DNA of 64,000 nucleotides from Ectobius pallidus (lineage: Eukaryota; Arthropoda; Insecta; Blattodea; Ectobiidae): NCBI GenBank assembly GCA_964059195.1, contig CAXKWD010000003.1:15420606-15484605 (forward strand), written 5' to 3'. The translations under genes were made by a program, and so were the position numbers. This document shows positions 31,506 to 42,004 of this stretch, in pieces. The notes beneath the pieces are model-generated. The model was not told the DNA's origin and did no database searches. It saw nothing but the letters and a program-made list of their open reading frames with translations. The number at the start of each line of letters is the position of its first letter. The stretch's first letter is position 1.

Positions 31506-33464
31506 ATTTACTTGTATCTTCTCATCACAGAGACGGGATTGGGGATTATCATACCCCAAGAGTTTGATTATCTACTGTTTGACTGTGCAGCGGAAGTAAC
31601 CAAGAGCCTTCTACAAGACAAAGAAACTATTTTTATTTTTGGTCCTGTGGTAGAGTACAAAACGGAAATATACAGTTCACCTTATGATTTGATTGATACA
31701 CATATATTTGTTCATGCTCCTGAAAAATGCAAGAAATTGCTTAATTCTGAAGAATGGGAACTGGTTTATATAAAATACAATGGAACCTTTATGTGTGTTG
31801 AAGAATTTGAAGCATATTTTAAGACTTTGGTTGATAATGACAGAAATATTGATAGATTTGTTGAAAGTCTTCATCTAGAAAATAACTGGCCAATTATACT
31901 GACACCGACTTCAGGAGTGAATATTAGAGGCTTCTCTGTACTAAAGCATTATAAAACTTACGTATTATTCATAAAATACGGAGAGAATAGAAAATAGTAC
32001 ATACATAACTTAAAAAAGTCTTTTGCCGTTATTTCTGATCTTGGTTACGAAAACATGGAAGGCCAGTATGTAATAGTTTTCCTGGGCATTTCGTCTAAAC
32101 GTTTAATTCTTATATCTATACGACAAGTATTTCCTCGCCTTCGAAAACGTGTTATTTTTATGTATAGGGATATGGAAGGTGTAAAGATATATTCCTGGCA
32201 TCCATACACACCTCCATCAGGCATGTGTGGACTTATGAGGAAATTTCTTCTCCTGAATAAATGCTTTAAGAATGGCAGTAAAGTCGGATTCTCAAAGCAT
32301 TTGACTTTTCCAAAACAAGAACTAGATTTAAGTTGTTGTAAGCTTACTTTTATGATCCAATATTTTCATGAAAGACATGTTGACGGCATACCTGCTATAG
32401 CTAGGTTAGAAAAGAATCTGGAAGATTATATGGGGATGGCTAAAGCAGCATGCAATGAGTACACAAAAATTACTATAAGAAAAACTGGTGAATATTTCGA
32501 TTTTCTTGAACATTTTTTTAGGGCAAAGTACTTCTACACGGAATACTATACTTTCTTTGTACCTTTATCAGATAATTATTCTAGATGGGACAGCTTGTCA
32601 AGGGTATTCGCTTTGTATACATGGGTCGTATTTTTCATCACAATATTTGCGGTATCATTTTTATTTAAATATATGTACTTTTATCAATTACATAAAGGAT
32701 ATGGTAAATTCGAAGACACCATTTATTGGGTGTTGCATTCCTGGGGTATCATCTTGGGAATAGGTGTAAGTAAAATTCCTAGTAAAACTGCCCTTCGCAT
32801 TTTCTTCTTTTGTTTTGTGTTGTATTCGTTGAGTATCAACACTGTTTTTCAAGCTTTCTTAACAACATTCTTGGTCCACCCTGGTTCTAAGCATCAGATT
32901 GACACGTTTGAAGAACTTGAAGGCTACAACTTTGCTTTCCATTCTTTTGCAGAATTTCGCTATTTTACCACCACATACGGCTCCCAATTAGCGAATCGCT
33001 CATTTCTGTTTGTTGTTCCACATTCGGCGATTGCGTATGGTCTGTTCACAGAAAAAGCAACTATTTTGACATCAGAAAGGGAATATGAACATTTTATACA
33101 AGCAACGTGTCCAACATTACGATATCACAAATTCAGTGCTGTTATGAGTTATGAGCATGTTGGGCTATATTTTGAGAATGATGGTTTCCTTCAGGAAAAA
33201 TTAAATTATTTTTTATCCAAATTAGTTGAATCAGGAATTTCCTCCAAAATAGTGGAATACAGAATGAAACGACCTTTTATCAAACACAGTTCCTTGCGTC
33301 AAATAGCTGAAGAAGACATTTATGTGCCGATGTCTGAGCTTCATCTTCAGTCTGTTTATTATTTTTGTTGTATGGGATTACTTCTGAGCATATTTACATT
33401 TGTTATGGAGATAGTTGTACATTGGGTTGAGAACGTAATTATTTTAGTAAGACTTTATGTGTGA
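31506..33464 (+). CDS. Divergent ionotropic receptor (IR), main exon, interrupted by one in-frame TAG
   Basis: Insect chemosensory ligand-gated cation channel of the variant glutamate-receptor family, expected in the dendritic membrane of chemosensory neurons. Exon 2 begins after TTATTATTTCTTGCAG and is open in one frame to TGA at 33462-33464, except for TAG at 31995-31997. Counting eight residues from exon 1, it spans about 660 codons, normal for an IR. Order: extracellular N-terminal region; TM1 around codons 375-398 (FALYTWVVFFITIFAVSFLF); pore around 416-436 (WVLHSWGIILGIGVSK); TM2 around 437-463 with SINTVFQAFLTTFL, a degenerate form of the iGluR SYTANLAAFLT motif, then HPGSKHQIDTFEEL, typical of IRs; second ligand-binding lobe; TM3 around 624-647 (YYFCCMGLLLSIFTFVMEIV); short cytoplasmic tail. 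After the TAG the same frame continues YIHNLKKSFAVISDLGYENM, so only that codon breaks it. It is unlike the conserved co-receptors IR8a/IR25a and fits the divergent class. Pseudogene, polymorphic null, or readthrough are all possible. Confidence 0.85.
31995..31997 (+). other. In-frame premature TAG in the IR
   Basis: Frame GGAGAGAATAGAAAATAG then TACATACAT. The stop is codon 172 of the proposed spliced protein, upstream of TM1. The next base is T, which is not the classic leaky (C) context. Confidence 0.9.
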
Positions 33465-33591
33465 AAACATGTTAATTGAAAGAGAATTGTCAATACCTGC
33501 ACCTTTTTGCTTATTCTACGTGACTTGGGGACTTGGAAGGATGTCACTCCATTTAAAAAAAAATTATAAGACTTGGTTTCACATTAATAAC

Positions 33592-33597
33592 AATAAA
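33592..33597 (+). terminator. Candidate IR polyadenylation signal AATAAA
   Basis: AATAAA 128 nt after the IR stop. The D element target duplication ATCATCAC begins at its last base (33597), so D sits just where cleavage would occur. Confidence 0.5.
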
Positions 33598-33604
33598 TCA
33601 TCAC

Positions 33605-34065
33605 TAGGGGCGGATTTCTATTACATGTCATATTTTTCCCCTTTGCATTATTTAAGGTTTTCGACTAATTTAAACCCGATTCCAAGCATCCTGGTGAAAA
33701 TGGAACGGCTTTTATTGTGCACATAACTGCATATTTAGGAAATTTTCAACTATTGTAGCATATTTAGTACGAATATGCATATGCATATTTTCGGCATATT
33801 TGTGTGCATATTAAAGAAATTTTGAAGTTTCATATCATATTTTGAAAATTTTGCATTATTCTGATACTTTTTGAGAATTTACAGATATTTTAAATAATTA
33901 ACATTATATTTTAATAAATGTTTTGTAATGAAACTTAAAAAAACATACATAATGTGTAAGTGGTAAAGTCATATTTAAAATGTTATTGGTTATATTTTAA
34001 TGTTTTTTTTTGGTCATAAATGCTTGTATATATCCTATTTTTAGGTCATAGAAATCCGCTCCCTA
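33605..34065. mobile_element. hAT-type element D, copy 1 (461 bp)
   Basis: TAGGGGCGGATTTCTAT at left, ATAGAAATCCGCTCCCTA at right, flanked by perfect ATCATCAC (33597-33604, 34066-34073). Interior rich in CATATTT motifs. No coding. Confidence 0.9.
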
Positions 34066-34073
34066 ATCATCAC

Positions 34074-34803
34074 ATATGTAAATACTGTAAGTGTGTCCAA
34101 TTATCCAGAACTTTTCATTTTTCTTTCACAATATATTGCTTAGTAATAGTTAATATTTTAGTAATGCTGTAGTTTAAATCTCAGTAAGAAGAAAACTATT
34201 TAACATATTGCTTTTTGTGTATTGTATTATCTCTAGAGAACTAATTCTTAAGCCTTAAATGATAATAGTATAATCATGTTTCTGTGTATCGGTAACTTTG
34301 TACTGTACTTGTATCATACTTGTTCTATTGTAATATTGTAAAGTTCAGTTGTATTAATCCTGGTTGAATGGAAGAGAAGGCCTAATGGCCTTAATTCCAC
34401 CAGATAAAATAAAACAATTCTAATTCTAACTTTAATTACAATTACAATTACAATTACAATCTATTGTTCCAAATTACACGAAATATACATAAAAAAGTTG
34501 ATACACCACCCGAAGAAGTAGAGCTTGTGTTCGGGGGTGGTTCAGTTCAATATATTAGAAAAACTTATACCAAATAATTACTTAAAACAATACATAATTT
34601 GGAGCAGTATGACAAAATATTATGTATAAAAGGTTAGAACATGTTCTATTTACAATACAAAGGTACAAGGTAATACAATAATAATACATAACAATTTATG
34701 TGTTCAAATTTTAGTAAAAAACAAAGAAATTAAGTTCAATCCAAATTTTAAAATTTAATATGAAAAATGTTATAACAGTAATAGTAGGAAACAGAAGTAA
34801 TAA
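34074..34803. other. Unassigned DNA with a LINE-like 3' tail
   Basis: 34366-34460 reads GAATGGAAGAGAAGGCCTAA, then AATAAAAC and (AATTAC)n, like the 3' terminus of a non-LTR element on the + strand. No gene. Confidence 0.5.
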
Positions 34804-35318
34804 TTATATAAATTTTCTAATTTTAGACCTAAATTGTTTGTTGTTTAAGCTATTTAGATCAGGATGGTTGGTAATAAATGAATTGAATAGTCTTGGGCCA
34901 AAACTTGAACAGTGCTTAGCTCCAGCAGTTGTAACATTTTTTGGTTCAATTAATAAATTAAATTGATTCCTTCGTGTGTTATATACGTGAGATTCTGACT
35001 TGTAATTGTCACGATGTTTATGAAAATAATCCAGTATGACGTACTTGTAAATTTGGTCTATGGGGAAAACGTTAAACTCAGAAAATAATAATTTGGAAGA
35101 ATAGTCAGGAGACTTAGATAAACAAATCTTTATGACGCGTTTTTGAAGACAAAGCAAAGGGCTGAGGATCGTTTTTGCAACTCCTCCCCACCCAATTATG
35201 CCATATTGAATAAAAGAATGAATTAGGGCTAAATAAATCGTACGTAAAACATGAGCTGGTAAACATGAACGGAGAATAACAAATTTATAAATGACTTTAC
35301 GTAGCCTATTGCATAAAT
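34804..35318 (-). pseudogene. CR1/jockey-like LINE reverse transcriptase, C-terminal part
   Basis: Minus strand reads TDLCNRLRKVIYKFVILRS, LALIHSFIQYGIIGWGGVAK, LLCLQKRVIKICL and YNTRRNQFNLLIEPK, ending SKIRKFI. The S-IQYG-I-WG block followed by LQKR-IK-I and YNTR is the conserved end of the reverse transcriptase ORF in CR1/jockey-like LINEs. Open throughout about 170 codons, so fairly young, but 5' truncated where element S begins. Catalytic residues are absent. Confidence 0.8.
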
Positions 35319-35564
35319 CTGTACCTCAGAGCCAAAGGAACGTAACTCCAAATTTCATATTTTTTTGTTTTTTTCATATTCTTTACTAACTTCTTGACCT
35401 CTATAGAACCAATTAATATTAAATCCATAATTTCATTAGAAACCAAGATATTGAGAGCCAAATAGTAGTAACTCCATTCCCCTTTATTGTTCATAATTTT
35501 GTTTTTCGCTCCTCCTGTAAAATTTAGTTTTTGGCAGTTACGCGCGTTTGGCTCTGAGGTACAG
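35319..35564. mobile_element. TIR element S (246 bp)
   Basis: CTGTACCTCAGAGCCAAA at left and TTTGGCTCTGAGGTACAG at right are perfect 18-bp inverses, with CGTAACT/AGTTACG further in. No clear target duplication was found. It lies at the 5' truncation point of the LINE. Confidence 0.75.
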
Positions 35565-36113
35565 AAATATTCAATGATAGATAGATAGATATTTCTAAAA
35601 AAAAAAAGATAATCTAACCCCTGATTAAAAAAGAAAAGAAATGAACCATATTGAAACGTTTGATGCGTATAAGGAAAACAATTACAGAGAGAGCTGCCTG
35701 AACTTCAGAAGGTTCCTCCAACGATGAGAGTAATCTTTAGAAGGATTCAGCAGAGAATCCTTGTTCTCTAGACTGGAAAAGCTTCAAAGGAAGGAAGCAA
35801 CGTTCAAAATGGAGCAATACAAAAAGACGAACAAATGATTAATTCATTTACTGAATAATAGATTACAAGGCCACTTCATTAGGAAAAATAAAACCTTAGT
35901 TCAATTCCCTTAACGGGAACGTCGTATTCTCTGAAGGGCTTAAGAAACTTCGCAATCTGCTTTCATTGGATATTGCACAATGGCTGTGGGAGAGATGCTA
36001 CTTTAATGGTAGCAAAATTCCAAAGATGTAACTAAAGTAAAAAATGATCACATATGCATAGCCTATACTATATTGATTTAAAGACAATATTTCCATGAAA
36101 ATACATGTTTTTA
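35565..36113. other. Unassigned DNA
   Basis: GATA run at 35576-35591; otherwise nothing recognised. Confidence 0.5.
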
Positions 36114-36168
36114 TACAGGATGTTAATGAATAACACCGAAATATTTTACCTGTGTATAGAGGGGACTT

Positions 36169-36594
36169 TTTTGTGTGCCCACCCTTACACCCGGAGTACC
36201 AAGCAATTAAGCCTAAACCTCCGGTCAAACCAAAGTTTGGTAACCATATGTGTATACCTATTGTGCCCTTATGTACATCCGTAGGGAATGTTGATGGTGT
36301 GACGTGTTTGGGCTGTTTACTTGTGTCTTTGTATTTTGCCGCAGGATTGACCTAAGTGCGGATAGGTCTTAAGCTTATGTGCTATATTTTGAGAGTGTTT
36401 TTTATTTTTATTTTTTTATTATTATTCTTTTTAGTGACTTGTAGTTATGTATTCTAGAGATTTGTAGTGCGTGTATCTGTTTAAGGGGATTAATGATCAG
36501 TCCGGCATTCGCCTTAGAACGAGGGAAACCACTCAAAAACCTCGTTCGGACTGGAGTAGTGGCCAAAAGACCGTCTACTTTGGTGTGTTAATTT
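36169..36594 (+). other. Foreign segment inside E copy 5
   Basis: GC-richer than its surroundings, with CCCTTATGTACATCCGTAGG and AACGAGGGAAACCACTCAAA, which resemble dispersed retroelement sequence. No target duplication or frame recognised. Confidence 0.4.
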
Positions 36595-36769
36595 ATTATA
36601 GACTGGACAAAGACAAGCAGCTTTTAACAGAAGAGTTTTTCTCTATGGATTAATTCTTTTCTGTTATAGCATAAAATCTCCTAAAGCATGGCCGCCAATG
36701 ACTTCTACCATTTGAAGAAATGCAAAACAAAGAAACTTCGTTGTTAACACTGGAGTTATGAATAAAAAC

Positions 36770-37205
36770 TAGGGATGGGTCGATACCAGATTTCCTCGAT
36801 ACTCGATACCGATACATGATTTTTTCCTCGATACTCGATACTTCGATACTCGATACCTTCAACATTTCCATTTCAATAAAAAGGTACATTAAAAATTAAA
36901 AATTAAGAGAACTCTGTAATATAAACTTAATAAATTAAGTCTGCATATTTAATGAGACAAAATTTAATATCATCAGTAGCCTATAACTATTTTTAAACAC
37001 TACACTGAAACTAAAATTAGTTTTTGAAACAGTCCACTTACAAGTTTTTGTTCAAACATACTAGCATTCTCACTAATTGCAGAATTGCAGAATTACAAAA
37101 GTATCGAAAAAGTATCGAACGAGTTTTCTGAAGTATCGTTCGATGCCGATACCATGCAAGTATCGAGAGTATCGAGGTATCGAAAGTATCGAGAATCCAT
37201 CCCTA
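36770..37205. mobile_element. hAT-type element P (436 bp)
   Basis: TAGGGATGGGTCGATACC at left, GTATCGAGAATCCATCCCTA at right, flanked by perfect ATAAAAAC (36762-36769, 37206-37213). Each end carries several TCGATAC/GTATCGA heptamers, likely transposase binding sites. Confidence 0.9.
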
Positions 37206-37449
37206 ATAAAAACTTAATGCATTGGTGGCCAATCATGTGATTAGTCTGTAAATTTTGCAGATTATGAAACACTAAATTATGATATAGCCGTTGATAGGCT
37301 AAATGATTAAAAATCAGGTTTTATCGATCACTAAGAAGGCATGGAGTCAACTTAAAGAAAATATTTAACCCTATTTCGCGTCATTATTGACTTATGAGCA
37401 CCAACTGTGATGGCTTTAATGCCCTATATCATATACATTTTACGTCATA

Positions 37450-38069
37450 TACAGGGTGTTAATGAATAACACCGAAATATTTTACCTGTGTATAGAGGGG
37501 ACATAGACAAGCAACTTTTATTAGGAAATTTTTACTCTATGACGTAAAATGTGTGTGCTACAGGGCATAAAAGTCCTTAAAATTTGGTGCTCATAACTCA
37601 ATAATTGAGCGAAATAGGGTTAAAATTTTCATTAAATTGACTTCATACCTTCTTAGCGATCGATAAAAACCTGATTCTTAATGATTCATCAACAGCTATA
37701 CCATAATTTAGAATTTTCATAATCTGCAAAATTTACTGACTAATCACATGATTGCCCGCCACTGCATTATGTTTTTATTCCTAATTCCAGACCTAACAAA
37801 AATATTTCGTTTGTCTTTTTTTCCCTCAGAGTTGTAAGATATCGATCGTCTTTTTTTACAATTTTCCCGACCACTACACAATATTCACTGTTCCTTTCTT
37901 TCCTATCATTTAAAGTATTAGAAGTCAGTGGCGTGCATATCCTTGGGAGAGTTTATGTTTTAACAGGAAGAATTGAATCCATAGAGCAAAAATCTCCTAA
38001 TAAAAGTTGCTTGTCTATGTCCCCTCTACACACAGGTAAAATATTTCGGTGTTATTCTTAACACCCTGC
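37450..38069. mobile_element. Element E, copy 6 (both ends)
   Basis: TACAGGGTGTTAATGAATAA at left, AACACCCTGCA at right. The inverted repeats extend past GTATAGAGGGGACATAGACA and AAGCAACTTTTATTAGG. About 125 bp near 37786-37912 is not in other copies. Confidence 0.8.
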
Positions 38070-38159
38070 ATAATCTTGTTACACTTTTCAAACTCGTTAA
38101 ATATCCATGTCATAGCTTATTGATTCCTGATTACTGGCGATTATGGTGGATGTCGTCGA

Positions 38160-38440
38160 CAGTTTTCATTGTTGCACGAGGAGCATGAGGTCGGGCGTTA
38201 TCATGTTGAAGCAAAACACCTGCACTCAGCAATCTCCTTCGCTTTGGCACTATCGGATTTCCACATCTTTGGTCCGTTAAAGGAGCTCCTTGGAAGGCAG
38301 AAGTTAATGTCTGATGAAAACGTCCAATCGGCGGTGCACGAGTGGCAACAGCGTCAACCAAAATAAATTTTCTCACGCGGTATCGAAGCACTTCCTATCC
38401 GATGGCGCATTGAACTGGGAGGGAACTGGGAGGGAACTAA
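38160..38440. pseudogene. Mariner transposase fragment with an internal inversion
   Basis: 38160-38233 on the minus strand reads LLSAGVLLQHDNARPHAPRA (the second catalytic Asp of mariner, in HDNARPH). 38234-38440 on the plus strand reads LSDFHIFGPLKELLGRQKL, then VHEWQQRQPK, stop at 38364, then FSRGIEALPIRWR, which is the downstream part of the same protein. The two parts face opposite ways across about 38232. The SPDLAPSD motif of mariners appears as SFALALSD, so its catalytic Asp looks lost. Clearly dead. Confidence 0.82.
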
Positions 38441-38611
38441 GGAGAAAATAATGTACAAGCAAACATTCTTCCTGCAGTAAAATAGTGGGGAAAAAATTAA
38501 TAGCGGTTTTCATTTTATTCTCCCTCGTATTAAATTTGTAAAACTGATGTAATTAGTACAAGAGAATATTGTAATTAGGCAATGAGCCTGTTATAATCTC
38601 AACAAAATAAA

Positions 38612-38660
38612 TAAAATCAGATAAACTAATATAACAAAGTGCCAGAATGCTATTGTTTAA
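38612..38660 (-). mobile_element. Element A, copy 9, left part
   Basis: AATCAGATAAACTAATATAA then AAGTGCCAGAATGCTATTG, stopping at GTTTAA. Resumes at 40313 with TCAGTGATAA after the Helitron block. Confidence 0.82.
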
Positions 38661-39478
38661 TCTCTCTATCTCTATATATATAAAAGGCTTTGTCCCGACT
38701 GACTGAATGACTGAATGACAGGAATCAACGTACAGCCTAAACTATAACAGGTAGAGACTTGGAATTTTGACAGTGCCTTCGTTTCATAATGTAGGTGCTC
38801 ACTAAGAAAGGATTTTGAAAAATTCAGATTCTAAATGCCAAAAATCAAATGTTTTTGAGAATACTTAATCCCTTCTTACACAGAATTATCGAATCCGAAT
38901 CACATTTGACATTAAAACATATTGTTACCAGCGGGTCTCAGATGGCCAAGGAAAAAAAAATGAAAGTAGAATAAATTTGACAAATGAGAGAAACAAATGA
39001 GAGAACTATCAATATCCACGAAAATAATGCAGTCACATAACTTTCTTTACCCTGGACATAGAGAAAACAATACGAGGTATGGTAATATGTTTTGGGAAGA
39101 GATGTATGAAAGTGATATTGTATTTCTGTTTAATTTCATTCCGAAAACGGTTTTATGGTAACATGACAGTGAGAAACAAAATTTTCAGCCACGATAATAC
39201 AATTTTATGTTACCGGAATTTCGGTTTCTTCTTATTTGAACCCCTCCCGGGCTTACTGTGTACTGTACAAGCGATGGGATGCAAAATTCTACATATAGCC
39301 ATAAAAGCTATTTCAAACATTTTCTTAGGGGAGAGTTTGAGTGTGATAAGTCGTTCTTTCTACTTCAAATTATAAATACCTATATAAGGACCTAGAATTT
39401 ATAAATCTAAAGTCCTTCATAAGTTAATTTCCAATTACAAAATAAGAAACCCGGGCGACGCCGGGTCTTTTAAGCTAG
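38661..39478 (+). mobile_element. Helitron-type element HL1
   Basis: 5' TCTCTCTATCTC then TATATATATAAAAGGCTTTG; 3' hairpin ACCCGGGCGACGCCGGGT, eight bases, then CTAG at 39475-39478. Inserted after A. An open frame at 39079-39375 (FLFEPLPG) is partly shared with HL4 but not kept intact. Confidence 0.82.
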
Positions 39479-39789
39479 TATATATATAAAAGGCTTTGTC
39501 CTGACTGACAGGAATCAACGTAGAGCCTAAACTATAACAGGTAGAGACTTGGAATTTTGACAGTACCTTCGTTTCATAATGTAGGTGCTCACTAAGAAAG
39601 GATTTTGAAAAATTCTGATTCTAAATGCCAAAAATTAAATGTTTTTGAAAATACTTAATCCCTTTTTGCATAGGATTATCGAAACAAATTCACAGAACAT
39701 ATTGTTGCCAATGATATAGGTGGGTTTGGATTAAATTAAATGGATGTTTGACAAATTAGAGAAGGTATCATTATTATTAATTCATATTA
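39479..39789 (+). mobile_element. Helitron-type element HL2, 5' part only
   Basis: Begins TATATATATAAAAGGCTTTG immediately after the HL1 CTAG and follows the HL1 sequence (GAATCAACGTAGAGCCTAAA) for about 250 bp. No 3' hairpin of its own. Confidence 0.75.
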
Positions 39790-40312
39790 TCTATATTAAT
39801 AAAAGGAACTGTCCTCGATGTCCAGAGAAATCTACTGAACGCAGACATCTGAAATTTTAAACATAGGTGGGCTGAAGGGTCGGAAAATGCACCGCGAAGC
39901 CGGAATTTTAATTTTAGTTTTCGTTCGTGAGTTATGAGTGAAAAACTGGCAAAAAACGTGCATTTTTTGCGTTTTCAAAACATAAGTTTTCAGTTATACA
40001 TTTCAATGTCAAATCAATTACAGTTGGCTTTGTCTATTTTTTGCACACCTTGAAAATAAAACTTTCGCGATCGCTTGAATGTTGTAAGCCCTAAATATGG
40101 TCAAACGTTGTTTTATTTGGACGAATCTCACTATACAGAGGTTTTCTGGGCCAAGAAACTCGAATCTGAGGTCGCTTTTACCAGACGATGCTATCTAATC
40201 GTGGTATGTAGTCCACGTGATTTAGGAGTTAAATATTATGATTTTACTATTATGCTCTTAATTTTTAATTTTTTAAATAATTATCGCGGGCGAAGCCGCG
40301 GGCACATGCTAG
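39790..40312 (+). mobile_element. Helitron-type element HL3, F-like 3' end
   Basis: 5' TCTATATTAATAAAAGG after an A; 3' hairpin CGCGGGCGAAGCCGCG then GGCACATG and CTAG (40309-40312), the same end as family F. The next base is T, and element A resumes here. Confidence 0.8.
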
Positions 40313-41082
40313 TCAGTGATAAATTAATTGCAATTATGATAGGCCTACGCAGAAAATAAGTTATTTTTGTAATCTATCTCCGAATTAAGCTGCAGATCGA
40401 TTCATTAAGCAGGATTAATGGAAGAACAAAGGTGTAAAGTTTGATACTTAACCTAAATTCAAATTAGTATACACTGATATAAGACATTCTTAAAATATGT
40501 CAACATTTCACAAAATACACAGCCGAAGAACTCCACTTAATGTACCCCTATACCTTCTATTCGTGTAGTACTCATTTGAACTTGATCAAGGAAATACACA
40601 AACATCTGACTATGTGAAGGAATATGTCATGGCTAATTGTATTGCAAATTCCAAAGCCGTATATGAACAGTGTAAAACATATGCTGTCAGGATAACCGAT
40701 TTGCAATTGTTCAATTCTTTATAATATATTACCATAAAATAGGCACTAAATTGGGCATTACTTCAATACCGGCCTACCGATTTGGTCCAATATCTATAGG
40801 GTTCTTCCCATGGACGTTATAAATGCGAATACCAAGTTTCATGAAAATCCGATAAAGCTTTTGAGTTATCCGCGCCTTTGTGATATAATACCATAAAAAT
40901 GTACTATATTGGGCATTATTCCGGTACTGGCCAACCGACTTGGTCGAATATATCAACAGACTTCTTCCCATGGACATTATAAATCCGAATACCAAGTTTC
41001 ATGAAAATCCGATAAAGCGTATTTGAGTTAAAATAGATACTAAATTCGGTTTTACTCCGGTACCGGTACCATACTGGCAATT
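40313..41082 (-). mobile_element. Element A, copy 9, right part
   Basis: TCAGTGATAAATTAATTGCA, CGAATTAAGCTGCAGATCG and ACCGATTTGGTCCAATATC; a second GGCCAACCGACTTGGTCGAA block indicates internal duplication. Ends TACCATACTGGCAATTAATA beside an (ATAA)n run (41083-41127). Confidence 0.8.
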
Positions 41083-41127
41083 AATAAATAAATAAATAAA
41101 TATATTAATAAATAAATAAATATATTA

Positions 41128-41540
41128 TTATGCCAGTACCAAGATTATAATTGTAAATATTATTTCAAATGCACTGTAATAATTATCCACAATGTTATGT
41201 AAATTTCGCTCGCGTATTCGAGTCTCCTATATTATCCTCTCTTTTCTTTTACCCTTCTTGAAATTTCTCCTTTGTTGTGTATGAGTGTCTGGGTAAGCTG
41301 TAGGGAAACGGAAATTTGCCCACATATTTCACTCACAGCACAAAAGCGCGCAACTCCCCCGCCCCGTTATGTGCAATAATTCCTAGAAACCTACTCTCTG
41401 CTGGCGACTTCACATTACCAGCAAAGTTTTCGACTGCGATGACTAAAAAAAAAAAGAGACAGAGCTGGCCATAAAATGTATAAAAGAGTAAAATCATATG
41501 AGCGGGCAGTGTACTAATGTACGATATCAAACTTGCGAAG
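41128..41540. other. Unassigned DNA
   Basis: No gene or shared repeat recognised. Confidence 0.5.
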
Positions 41541-41905
41541 AAGCGGGCGAAATAAATTTAAGGAGCTGTTTACCACAACTGGTGTGAAGGATAAACGCCA
41601 TCCCCAGATGTCTATTAAAAGTAAAGTGATCCCTATACAGGCCATGGAGGCCTAGAGAGCTCCAGGAGGTTGAGGCTCCAAGATTTTGGACATTCGGCAC
41701 ATAAAGGTGGTCGGTTGTCAGCCATACGCACCGGTCGCCTTTACTTTCAGGATTGTTCCTGGTACTCATTTCTGTTAGAGGCAGAGTCGACCCCAGGGTC
41801 AGGATGCCACCAAAAGAATTAGGCCAACTGAAAAATCTCAACGACCTCATCGGGAATCGAACCCGCGACCTTCCGCCTCAACCACTACGCTATGGCGTAC
41901 CCCTC
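41541..41905 (-). mobile_element. tRNA-derived SINE
   Basis: Minus-strand head at 41844-41903: A box TAGCGTAGTGG and B box GGTTCGATTCC, preceded by GGGGTACGCCA. The long body includes GTCGACTCTGCCTCTAACAG, GAGGCCTCCATGGCC-type sequence and CATCTGGGGATGGCG. No functional cloverleaf 3' of the B box. Different family from the 1745 and 6876 SINEs. Confidence 0.75.
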
Positions 41906-42004
41906 CAGATTTCTATTACCACCGCAGAAACTATTGCAATCTACACAGCTCTCAAAGATGCATTCCAAAACACGTGCAACCGTATTCAGCTATGTTTATA
42001 CTCC

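Larger units (their letters stand above)
36114..37449. mobile_element. Element E, copy 5, with two inserts
   Basis: Left end TACAGGATGTTAATGAATAA at 36114. About 430 bp of foreign sequence (36169-36594) replaces the next part. The E interior then resumes, is split by element P, and continues to TACATTTTACGTCATA, where E copy 6 starts at once. Confidence 0.7.

Noticed and set aside
31997..32066. A small intron that could remove the IR stop codon
   Set aside because: GT at 31997 with the nearest usable AG (32066) gives a 70-nt intron, but the joined frame hits a stop at once; the sequence between also reads well as protein.
39079..39375. Open frame with FLFEPLPG, partly shared with 47976-48311
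   Set aside because: Shared because both lie in Helitron-type repeats; the frame is broken in the other copies.
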